Source: Leptospira kanakyensis (GTDB taxonomy: Bacteria; Spirochaetota; Leptospiria; Leptospirales; Leptospiraceae). Taken from it: 60,161 nucleotides of DNA. Below are positions 53,051-60,161 of the stretch, piece after piece. Position 1 is the stretch's first letter. Every line of letters begins with the position of its first letter. The stretch lies in the NCBI RefSeq assembly GCF_004769235.1, contig NZ_RQFG01000022.1, forward strand, positions 1 to 60,161, in the 5' to 3' direction. The notes under the pieces were generated by a model that had not been told where the DNA came from, ran no database searches, and saw nothing but the letters and a program-made list of their open reading frames with translations. Position numbers and translations under genes: made by a program.

Positions 53051-53826
53051 CAATACAAGCAATCGATATAGACTATTCAATAGGATCCAAAAAAATTCTC
53101 TCAAACATTGAATTAGAAATTCACCCTGGCGAACTTCATGTTCTGATCGGAAGAAATGGTGCAGGAAAATCAACGTTATTTCATATGTTATGTGGTGACG
53201 TTTATCCTGAAAAAGGAAATCTTTATTTAGATGGAATTGAACTAAGAAATTATTCCAAAAGTCAATTGGCAAAACTAAGAGCTGTTCTCACACAAGAAAC
53301 GAACATAACTTTTCCGATTCATTCCGAAGCTGTGATTGCTCTTGGTCGGCATCCACATGTTACAGACATACAGAGAGACAAAGAAATTGTTCAAACATGT
53401 TTGAAGATTACCGACTCTATTGAACAAAGAGAACAAAACTATGCAACATTATCTGGCGGCGAAAGGCAAAAGATTAACTTCGGAAGGATCTTGGCCCAGG
53501 CCTGGGAAACTCCTCCTCGTTATATATTCCTAGATGAACCAGTATCAGCTTTAGATATCCCCAACCAATATAAAACTCTCAATATTTGTAGGCATATGGC
53601 AAACCAAGGATATGCCGTATTTATGATCTTACACGACCTAAACCTTGCTGCGCAGTATGCAGACAAAGTAACCCTACTTCACAAGGGCAGTATTGTTAAA
53701 TCTGGGAAACCAAACGAAGTATTAACAATCGAAAATTTAGAAACAGCATTTGGAATCAAAACAAGGATCCTAAATGCACCAGAAGGTAATTTTATCATTC
53801 CAGAAATTATAGGAGAAACAATATGA
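53047..53826 (+). CDS. hmuV: Haem ABC transporter ATPase
   Basis: A 259-residue ATPase with Walker A GRNGAGKSTLFHML, Q loop AVLTQETNITFP, signature YATLSGGERQKINFGRILAQ, Walker B YIFLDEPVSALD and switch His in ILHDLNLAAQYAD. The ending AFGIKTRILNAPEGNFIIP is typical of HmuV. It powers haem import through HmuU and overlaps hmuS by ATGA. Confidence 0.93.
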   Translation: MTIQAIDIDYSIGSKKILSNIELEIHPGELHVLIGRNGAGKSTLFHMLCGDVYPEKGNLYLDGIELRNYSKSQLAKLRAVLTQETNITFPIHSEAVIALGRHPHVTDIQRDKEIVQTCLKITDSIEQREQNYATLSGGERQKINFGRILAQAWETPPRYIFLDEPVSALDIPNQYKTLNICRHMANQGYAVFMILHDLNLAAQYADKVTLLHKGSIVKSGKPNEVLTIENLETAFGIKTRILNAPEGNFIIPEIIGETI

Positions 53827-54875
53827 ATGAAAACTTAAAACAACAATGGGAAAATCTTACAAAAGAAATGCCCAAACTCAGGATTCGCGATGCGGCAAAA
53901 CACTTAAATGTGAGTGAAGCAGAATTACTTGCCACAAAAATTGGTGAAACCGTTAAATTACTCAAACCAGACTGGGCGGATTTTTTAGTCAATACAACAA
54001 GTCTCGGTTATGTGATGGCCCTCACAAGAAACGAATCCTGCGTTCACGAAAGAAAAGGGGTCTACAAAGATGTTTCTGTTAATGGACAAACTGCGCTTGC
54101 GGTAGGAGAAGACATTGACCTTCGGATTTTTCTAAAAGATTGGAAGTATGGCTTTTATGCAGAAGATGCCAAAGAAGATGGAGTTATGCGTAGTTTTCAA
54201 TTTTTTGATACGAAAGGCGATGCTGTCCATAAAATCTACCAAACCGAAAAGTCGACATTAGAAGGTTGGGAAAAACTAAAAACTCAATTTGTAGACGAAA
54301 CTCAAACATTCACTACACCAACAAAAGAAACAAAACCCAAAACCGAAACTGATGACTCAAAAGACATTCCAGGTTTTTTAGAGGCATGGAGTAAACTCGA
54401 AGACACACATGATTTCTTTTCTTTACTCAGGAAATTCAATTACTCACGTGAGTTTTCTCTAAAAGCTGCCAATGGAAAATTCTCATTCAGAATTTCCACA
54501 GAAGATTTTTTAAATCTGATGAAAGAATCAAGCAGACGTGAATTAGACATTATGATTTTTGTTGGCAATCCGGGAATGATACAAATCCATACGGGAAAAA
54601 TTCAGAAATTGGAACCAATGGGCCCATGGTTCAATGTCTTAGATCCTGAATTCAATCTACACTTAAGAACGGATAGAATCGAATCTGTATACATAGTCGA
54701 TAAACCAACGAAAGATGGACTCGTCACCTCCGTAGAAGTATTTGATAACGAAGGAATCCTAATCTTACAAATGTTTGGAAAAAGAAAACCTGGAATCCCA
54801 CAATCAAACGTTTGGTTCCAACTATCACGAGAGTATTTAAACAAAAACGAAGAACTAAACCCTTCTCTTGTATAA
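53823..54875 (+). CDS. hmuS: HmuS/HemS haem-handling protein
   Basis: A 350-residue cytoplasmic protein of the HemS/ChuS family, usual length about 345. It has two related halves: IRDAAKHLNVSEAELLATKI, NESCVHERKGVYKDVSV and WKYGFYAEDAKE in the first, and IMIFVGNPGMIQIHTGKIQK with LDPEFNLHLRTDRIESVYIV in the second. These proteins bind imported haem and degrade or hand it on. It closes the hmuTUVS operon and its 3' end overlaps the convergent kinase gene by 21 bp. Confidence 0.9.
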   Translation: MNENLKQQWENLTKEMPKLRIRDAAKHLNVSEAELLATKIGETVKLLKPDWADFLVNTTSLGYVMALTRNESCVHERKGVYKDVSVNGQTALAVGEDIDLRIFLKDWKYGFYAEDAKEDGVMRSFQFFDTKGDAVHKIYQTEKSTLEGWEKLKTQFVDETQTFTTPTKETKPKTETDDSKDIPGFLEAWSKLEDTHDFFSLLRKFNYSREFSLKAANGKFSFRISTEDFLNLMKESSRRELDIMIFVGNPGMIQIHTGKIQKLEPMGPWFNVLDPEFNLHLRTDRIESVYIVDKPTKDGLVTSVEVFDNEGILILQMFGKRKPGIPQSNVWFQLSREYLNKNEELNPSLV

Positions 54876-56390
54876 ATCATTCGGAAAAGTTAATTTCATT
54901 TGAAACCCTTGGACACCATCAATGTCCAAGGTTCCTCCCATTTGTTTTTCTGCGATGATCTTCGCCAAACTCAAACCCAATTTTTTCTGTTTCAATAAAT
55001 CAAATCCTTCCGGCAATCCAACTCCGTTATCACGATATCCAAAATAACAAGTATTCCCATCAAAGGAAAATCGTATCGAAATTTCACCTACTCGGTTATC
55101 GGGAAAAGCATACTTAAAACTATTTGAAAGTAATTCAGTAAATACAAGGCCAAGAGGAACAGCGGTATCCAAAAGCAAAGCCCCCTCTTCTACTTCAAAA
55201 TGAATATTGATTTTTATTCCAGAAGTTGGATAAGCCTGACGAATCATTTCTACTAAAGATTGTAAATAATCGGAAACACGAATTTCACTTAAATCTTTAT
55301 TGGCATATAAGTGGTCGTGAACCAATGACATGGTTTGAATTTTAATGGAGGTATCTTCAACGATGGACTGAATGTTTTTATCATCAGGAAAATCTGATGC
55401 TTGAATCATTAAGATGGATCTAACTAGTTGAATGGAATTTTTTGTTCTATGGAATATTTCTCCGACCAAATTTTCCTTTTCACGCAATGACTTCTTAATC
55501 ATCTCTGCATAAACTTTGTTTTCTTCAACTTCCTTTGAAAGCAGATGGTTGGTTTGAATGAGTTTTTCATAAGGATCGTTGATCGCCGCAAGAAACACAG
55601 CTTTATAGATCAAATAAAAAGCGCCTATTTTATAAATATGTCCAATTACATTATAGACATCATAAACACTAGTGTATACGGCAAAAACCATCTCACTAAA
55701 TATACAAACAATAAAGGCTGATAAGTAATATTGAAGTTGTTTCTTGGACGTATAAAAATTAGATTTTTTATACGCAACCAAAGAGAGACAAAGAATTGTG
55801 ATGATTACGTATTCTGTATTTTTTTTAAACGCAGTGAGCCCCTTACCTTGTTCGTAGGTAGTCGGTATCCAGTCATAGAAAAAAATAACCAAAAAGAATA
55901 TGATAGAGACTAAGACAAACGCCAGCCCAATCAAAACTTTTTCTCGAATCAGTCTGTATTTTTCATTCGGTTTGATATAAATAGCAACAAACAATACAAT
56001 TGCGGTCACCAATCGAGAAAATATCCAAAACTGCGATGATTTATTGCCAGAATTTGGAGTGATGAAATCAGGCATCCCCTTATATCCAAGGGCATGCATA
56101 AAATCCACCAAACCAACAACTAGAAACCCTACCCCCAAAAACAACGTATGGGAATTCCGGCTTTGGGAATAAGAATAATATCCAAGTCCAAAAATGGAGA
56201 AGGAAACAATCACACTAAAGATTTCTGTAACGTTGTGAAAAATTAAAAAATACCCAATCTCATACTCGCGGTAAAAATATTCAGGGAATGTACCAACCAA
56301 CAGGAGGGGAAAAAAACAAAAGAAAATCACTCCCAAATAGAAAGTATTATTTATTAACGATTTATACAGAAAACTCAACATGGATAGCAC
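54855..56390 (-). CDS. MASE3 membrane histidine kinase (HWE/HisKA_2 type)
   Basis: A 511-residue kinase. Residues about 10-275 are seven or eight membrane helices forming a MASE3-like sensor (VGLVDFMHALGYKGMPDFIT, SSQFWIFSRLVTAIVLF). After a coiled coil, the HisKA_2 box is GEIFHRTKNSIQLVRSILMI with the phospho-His, then the ATPase with FTELLSNSFKYAFPDNRVGE and RDNGVGLPEGFD. No response regulator is adjacent. The ligand of MASE3 is not established. Confidence 0.88.
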   Translation of the reverse strand: MLSMLSFLYKSLINNTFYLGVIFFCFFPLLLVGTFPEYFYREYEIGYFLIFHNVTEIFSVIVSFSIFGLGYYSYSQSRNSHTLFLGVGFLVVGLVDFMHALGYKGMPDFITPNSGNKSSQFWIFSRLVTAIVLFVAIYIKPNEKYRLIREKVLIGLAFVLVSIIFFLVIFFYDWIPTTYEQGKGLTAFKKNTEYVIITILCLSLVAYKKSNFYTSKKQLQYYLSAFIVCIFSEMVFAVYTSVYDVYNVIGHIYKIGAFYLIYKAVFLAAINDPYEKLIQTNHLLSKEVEENKVYAEMIKKSLREKENLVGEIFHRTKNSIQLVRSILMIQASDFPDDKNIQSIVEDTSIKIQTMSLVHDHLYANKDLSEIRVSDYLQSLVEMIRQAYPTSGIKINIHFEVEEGALLLDTAVPLGLVFTELLSNSFKYAFPDNRVGEISIRFSFDGNTCYFGYRDNGVGLPEGFDLLKQKKLGLSLAKIIAEKQMGGTLDIDGVQGFQMKLTFPNDLYKRRV

Positions 56391-56467
56391 GCAATTAGAT
56401 ATAGTTCAGGTTTCTTTAGCAAGAATTTATTACAAATTACAGAAGGACTAAATGAGAATTTAAAAAA

Positions 56468-58339
56468 CTAATCCCTTACTAAATCAATAGAAACAAGGGT
56501 GATGTCGTCTTTTGAAATTTGCCGCATCGCGGACAATTTGTTCATCAAATTTGTATGAAATAAATCTTGTGGGTGATCTACCAAGGGCTGAATCTCTGGG
56601 AACAAAATAGTATCAGGTTCTTCATCCGGCTTTAAATTTTCGTACAAACCGTCCGTAAAAAAAAGAATCCGATCCCCTTTTTCCAAATTAATCACTTTTT
56701 GTTCATATTCAAAATTAGACCTTACTCCCAAAAGAAGCCCAGGGCATTCAAATGATTCTATTTCTCTATTGCGAATAAGTATAAAAGGAGGATTCCCTGC
56801 AGAAGAAAAATACAAATTCATCTCTTTGAAATCGATATAAAAATAGGCAGCGCTGACAAAACGAGCATTCAAACTCATACAGAGAAACCGGTTCATAGCT
56901 CCAATTAAATCTTTGGGGGACTCTTTAAACTCTTTGGCATTACGAAAGGCAATTTTTACAGTTGAAGAATCTAGGGCTGCACTCACACCATGACCTGTCA
57001 CATCAGCAATGATCAAACCCAATCCTTCTGAAAACTCAAAATAATCATAAAAATCTCCGCCCACATCATAAAGTGGATGGTAGGACACAAACATTGATAA
57101 TTTTTGATTTTTGGGTAAAGTATCAGGTAAAATCCGCATTTGGATCTTTCTTGCCGTTTCCAAATCTTTCTTAATTGTTGTTAGTTGGTTTTGGGAAAGA
57201 AGATTTTCTTCCAATAAAAATCGTAACCTTCGCCCTAGAGCCAAAGAAAATAGAATTACTTCAAAGGCAGTTCCAATTTGGACACCATAACGACCAAATG
57301 TGGTAGAAGGGATTAAAGATGCCTTGGTCAAAGAATCAAATATGACTCCTACAAATAAAGTAAACCAAGCAAACAAAAAAAACAAAGATGACTTAACACC
57401 TTTGATATAGGAATAAGCACCCGCAGACATCAGTAAAAGGAAAATATAAGGGAAAGTATAAATAAAAGAAACTTCAATCCAGTTGTGAGGAATGATGAAT
57501 GACAAAACTGCCATGGCTCCAAAGGCAACCACACTCAAAAGAATCAAACGATGTAAAAACGGATTTAGATTCTTTAGGTTTAGGAAAGTCAAAGAAAATA
57601 GTCCCACAAATGTTAAAGAAGTATTTACGGAAACATAAAGATAGGGTTTCACGGATAAAGCTAGATCAGGGAAAATTAGCTGTTTGAAAAACCCACCCAA
57701 CAAGGAGTAATTAATTGCTAACGTTGCCAAATACAAACAATAATATACATAGGCTCTTTCGCGAACACTAACGTAGATCAAAAGATTGTATAAAAGTAAG
57801 GCAAAAATAATTCCGAAATAAACACCATTGGCAATATAATCTCTTTCCATTCGGTCAAAAAATGAATTGATCCGCCAAATACGAAACGGGGCACTTAATA
57901 TCCCTGAATTTTGAATTTTAACATAAATTGTTTTTGTTTCTAACGGTTTTAAGGTGAATCGATAGACTGGGTTTCTATGTTGGATTTCTCTATCGGCAAA
58001 AGAACTAGAACCATCAAATTGTTTTTGAACCGATTTTCCGCCCTCTTCCCAACCTAACAAAACCTTATCGACCCAAGGAGCTTCTAATTCGAGAATATAA
58101 TCAATTGTTTCGTGATCAGGATTTACCAAATCAAACTTTACCCAAACAAAAGGTTTCCAATAACCAAAATTATATTTTAGTTCATGGGCTTTTGACCAAA
58201 CGGCAGATCCCAACAGGATTTGCTCAAAGGTTTTGTTTTCGAATGTGTATTGGATCAGTGGGCGTTCAGGAATTTTAGTTCCGCAAGACAGAAAAACAAA
58301 AATCAAAAGAAATAATTTAATTCTGCCAAAAGGGATCAT
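56468..58339 (-). CDS. 7TM-DISM sensor with SpoIIE phosphatase domain
   Basis: A 623-residue protein. An N-terminal signal LFLLIFVFLSC looks like a lipobox, followed by an extracytoplasmic 7TMR-DISM-type sensor domain (about 28-165, VWVKFDLVNPDHETIDYILE), seven membrane helices (about 175-385), a short coiled coil, and a PP2C SpoIIE phosphatase (about 400-623) with GGDFYDYFEFS, IADVTGHGVSAAL and DRILFFTDGLYE. It probably dephosphorylates an anti-sigma-factor antagonist of the RsbV/SpoIIAA kind in response to an envelope signal. Confidence 0.88.
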   Translation of the reverse strand: MIPFGRIKLFLLIFVFLSCGTKIPERPLIQYTFENKTFEQILLGSAVWSKAHELKYNFGYWKPFVWVKFDLVNPDHETIDYILELEAPWVDKVLLGWEEGGKSVQKQFDGSSSFADREIQHRNPVYRFTLKPLETKTIYVKIQNSGILSAPFRIWRINSFFDRMERDYIANGVYFGIIFALLLYNLLIYVSVRERAYVYYCLYLATLAINYSLLGGFFKQLIFPDLALSVKPYLYVSVNTSLTFVGLFSLTFLNLKNLNPFLHRLILLSVVAFGAMAVLSFIIPHNWIEVSFIYTFPYIFLLLMSAGAYSYIKGVKSSLFFLFAWFTLFVGVIFDSLTKASLIPSTTFGRYGVQIGTAFEVILFSLALGRRLRFLLEENLLSQNQLTTIKKDLETARKIQMRILPDTLPKNQKLSMFVSYHPLYDVGGDFYDYFEFSEGLGLIIADVTGHGVSAALDSSTVKIAFRNAKEFKESPKDLIGAMNRFLCMSLNARFVSAAYFYIDFKEMNLYFSSAGNPPFILIRNREIESFECPGLLLGVRSNFEYEQKVINLEKGDRILFFTDGLYENLKPDEEPDTILFPEIQPLVDHPQDLFHTNLMNKLSAMRQISKDDITLVSIDLVRD

Positions 58340-58472
58340 GGGCGTGTAACGGGCCTAATGCCAATCTTCTGAACCTAAGCGTTCGTGAAATTCAAAATTA
58401 AAATTAGGAAGAAAACGTATTGCCAAAATCCCTAAAGAGCTGATACTTTTGGCAAATCAAGGAGATAGATTT

Positions 58473-58652
58473 ATGTCAGCAAAATTTGAAATTTATAAAG
58501 ACAAATCAGGAGAATTCCGCTTCCGCCTTAAAGCTGGAAATGGGGAAATCATTGCATCAAGTGAAGGTTATTCCTCTAAACAAGCTTGCGAAAACGGCAT
58601 TAATTCAGTAAAAACTAATGCCGCATCTGCGGAAATCGTAGATCAAACGTAA
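58473..58652 (+). CDS. YegP-like DUF1508 protein
   Basis: A 59-residue protein from the ATG at 58473 with AAGGAGA in front. It is a single DUF1508 unit, SAKFEIYKDKSGEFRFRLKA, GNGEIIASSEGYSSKQAC and NGINSVKTNA. E. coli YegP has two such units. The function is unknown. Its 3' end overlaps the convergent ppnP gene by 10 bp. Confidence 0.9.
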   Translation: MSAKFEIYKDKSGEFRFRLKAGNGEIIASSEGYSSKQACENGINSVKTNAASAEIVDQT

Positions 58653-58954
58653 GAACAACAGTAATCCGTTACTGTTTGAACTTTTAATTTAAACTTGGAT
58701 CCAGCAGGGACTTCAAATTCAGACTGACCGTCAATTTGGAGCCATGTCTCGGATCCCGGTAATAAAACCGAAAGTTTTCCAGATTGGATTTCCATAATTT
58801 CTTTCTGGTCGGTTCCAAATTCATACTCTCCGGGCATCATAATTCCCAAAGTTTTCTTTTCCCCGCTCGGGAAGAGGATCGTCCGACTGGTAACGTTTCC
58901 ATTGAAGTAGATATTTGCAGATTTTAGTACAGTTACTGATACAAATGAACTCAT
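58643..58954 (-). CDS. ppnP: Pyrimidine/purine nucleoside phosphorylase PpnP
   Basis: A 103-residue cupin of the DUF1255/YaiE family. It carries LKSANIYFNGNVTSRTI, GIMMPGEYEFGTDQKEIMEI, GKLSVLLPGSETW and an ending VPAGSKFKLKVQTVTDYCCSY, all in the order of E. coli PpnP (94 residues). The ATG at 58954 gives the family length; the frame stays open further upstream across the divergent tetR start, which is chance. PpnP phosphorolyses nucleosides to base and sugar phosphate. The Shine-Dalgarno is weak. Confidence 0.88.
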   Translation of the reverse strand: MSSFVSVTVLKSANIYFNGNVTSRTILFPSGEKKTLGIMMPGEYEFGTDQKEIMEIQSGKLSVLLPGSETWLQIDGQSEFEVPAGSKFKLKVQTVTDYCCSYV

Positions 58955-59031
58955 ACTGACCAAAAACTGGAAAGACCCCAGACTTCCAAGTGAATTCCAA
59001 ATCCCCGATCTCGCCGGTTTTAGACTAAAAA

Positions 59032-59676
59032 GTGTTTGCGAAATTCGAAAGTACCAGAACGGTAAGGTCAGTGCCCATAAAGTCATCACAAAAGTCAGAG
59101 AACAAAAAACAACAAGCAAGGGAAAAATCCATAGAACGGATCCTTTCTTCCGCAATTGTTTTGTTCGCAAAACATGGGTTTTCTCAGACCACGATGGAAA
59201 TGATAGCCAATCATGCAAAAATTTCCAAAGGTCTTGCTTATAATTATTTTAAAAGCAAAAACCAAATTTTTGAACAAATCATCGATACTCACCTCGCCAA
59301 ACAAGAAAAGTTTTATAATAATATCCCTCCGAACCTTTCTGCGAAAGAATATGTCCGGGAATTTTTTAACCGCTCCATTCAATTTGCAAAAGAAGAAAGA
59401 AAAACAATGGTTTTGATTTCTGTTTGCCTATTCCAACCAGGTTCGGTTTCACTTTCGAAAAAGATGTTAGAAAATGTGGAAAGAAGATTTGCCCCTTTCA
59501 AAGAGGCAATGAGAGAAAGGTTCCGATCCTATGGGGTCAAAGAACCCGATAAGGAAATGATCCTTATCAAAACATTTCTTCATGGTGTCATCATGAGCCA
59601 ACATTTCAATGATACAACAACTTGTACACCTACGATCATTGAAATGGTTTTAGAAAGATACGATTACAAAAACTAA
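59032..59676 (+). CDS. TetR family regulator
   Basis: Up to 214 residues from a GTG at 59032; a GTG at 59071 with TAAGG in front (201 residues) is equally possible. The DNA-binding domain at about 33-82 reads ERILSSAIVLFAKHGFSQTT, EMIANHAKISKGLAYNYF and KSKNQIFEQII. The C-terminal part is helical with no recognised ligand signature. It is divergent from ppnP (77 bp apart) and convergent with the thioesterase gene (4 bp between stops). Confidence 0.87.
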   Translation: MFAKFESTRTVRSVPIKSSQKSENKKQQAREKSIERILSSAIVLFAKHGFSQTTMEMIANHAKISKGLAYNYFKSKNQIFEQIIDTHLAKQEKFYNNIPPNLSAKEYVREFFNRSIQFAKEERKTMVLISVCLFQPGSVSLSKKMLENVERRFAPFKEAMRERFRSYGVKEPDKEMILIKTFLHGVIMSQHFNDTTTCTPTIIEMVLERYDYKN

Positions 59677-59680
59677 CCGC

Positions 59681-60154
59681 TTATTCCCCTGCCCCACCCG
59701 GAATTTTTAAAATCAAAAGGTTCGTTGTTGCCGTTGCCAGAAGTTTATCTTTTTCTGTTCGCATTTCCCCTACCATGTGAATGGTAGAAAAACCTTTTGC
59801 TTCGACAGATGCAGTCACGATGACCTTTTGGTTCACTGCCACTCCTCGAATGTATTGTATATTCATATCAATTGTAGTTGTAGGACGTTTAGCAACAAGG
59901 TAACTTAGCGGACCAAAAGCATTATCAAACGCTGCAGCAATCACACCACCTTGCATCATCCCCATCGGATTGGTTTGATCCTCGGAAACGGGAAATGCGA
60001 CAGTGATACTTTTTCCTTTTGTATAAGATAAAATTTCTGCTTTCATCGCTAAAAAAATAGGTGGAGGGACGGTGATTTTTCTTCCCCCATGATTAAAATT
60101 AACGGTCATATCTTCTAAGATTTTTTGCGTTTCTTCGGTTGTGAGTGTTTGCAT
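59681..60154 (-). CDS. PaaI-like hotdog thioesterase
   Basis: A 157-residue hotdog-fold protein. NPMGMMQGGVIAAAFDNAFG is the 4HBT/PaaI active-site region with the acidic residue in the hot-dog helix, and TTTIDMNIQYIRGVAVNQKV follows as expected. It should hydrolyse acyl-CoA or a related thioester. The start codon lies in the 75-bp overlap, so the promoter and GGAGG Shine-Dalgarno are at the left end of the window (76-141), shared with the divergent tetR gene at 162. Confidence 0.88.
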   Translation of the reverse strand: MQTLTTEETQKILEDMTVNFNHGGRKITVPPPIFLAMKAEILSYTKGKSITVAFPVSEDQTNPMGMMQGGVIAAAFDNAFGPLSYLVAKRPTTTIDMNIQYIRGVAVNQKVIVTASVEAKGFSTIHMVGEMRTEKDKLLATATTNLLILKIPGGAGE

Positions 60155-60161
60155 AAAACAA
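60087..60161. repeat. Terminal redundancy, right copy
   Basis: Identical over 75 bases to 1-75. See the left copy for the interpretation as the overlap of a circular molecule. Confidence 0.9.

Noticed and set aside
58955..59218. Membrane-protein N-terminus of a longer PpnP frame
   Set aside because: The extra 88 codons are the reverse of the tetR gene and intergenic DNA; the 103-residue form has the full family domain.
1..60161. Prophage or integrative element as the origin of the whole window
   Set aside because: No capsid, tail, terminase, integrase or conjugation genes were recognised; circular ends plus rep/par genes indicate a plasmid or chromid.

Overview
The window is most likely one complete circular replicon of a Leptospira, probably a saprophytic species. 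Bases 1-75 are repeated exactly at 60087-60161, so the molecule appears to close at about 60,086 bp, and the thioesterase gene at the right end runs across the join to its regulator at the left end. The case for Leptospira rests on AT-rich DNA with Leptospira-like proteins, many lipoproteins with the loose spirochaetal lipobox, and recBCD sharing a replicon with parAB. From memory, the p74 replicon of L. biflexa also carries recBCD; no database was searched.

Layout. (1) 1-5149, replicon core: a TetR gene, then two paralogous winged-helix (Rep-like) genes facing outward around parB-parA, two near-identical 16-bp palindromes that look like ParB/ParA sites, and two matching promoter-leader modules with a conserved hairpin. 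(2) 5205-14105, envelope genes: a lipoprotein, an alpha/beta hydrolase, an osmoregulated periplasmic glucan operon (opgG, a small membrane protein, opgH) and two paralogous large lipoproteins. (3) 14118-26794, signalling and transport: a REC-GGDEF diguanylate cyclase, SrkA-like kinase, rRNA/tRNA methyltransferase, DHFR-like reductase with a divergent TetR, a PAS histidine kinase, a three-gene MacB-type ABC exporter, and an ammonium transporter fused to an adenylate cyclase. (4) 27043-34528, accessory region: hipBA, small lipoprotein genes that each overlap the 3' end of a lost gene (one end shows an Rhs-core signature), then a beta-propeller-like protein and a SUKH/HEAT-like giant protein. (5) 34584-46546: a membrane AraC regulator, a CocE-type lipoprotein hydrolase and recC-recB-recD. 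(6) 46541-54875: deoxyribosyltransferase, then a haem-acquisition locus of two divergent operons (lipoprotein, HmuY-like lipoprotein, TonB receptor; and hmuTUV-hmuS) with Fur-like palindromes between them. (7) 54855-60154: a MASE3 histidine kinase, a 7TM-SpoIIE phosphatase, YegP-like and PpnP genes, TetR and a thioesterase.

Working together: the replicon combines maintenance functions (Rep/Par, HipBA, RecBCD), haem import and use (outer-membrane capture, periplasmic carrier, inner-membrane ABC importer, cytoplasmic HmuS) and a large share of signal transduction. The most novel-looking elements are the duplicated rep promoter/leader hairpins, the Amt-adenylate cyclase fusion, the Rhs-tail/lipoprotein cassettes, the SUKH-HEAT plus propeller pair and the HmuY-type haem system in a spirochaete. 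No tRNA, rRNA, CRISPR array or intact transposase was seen.
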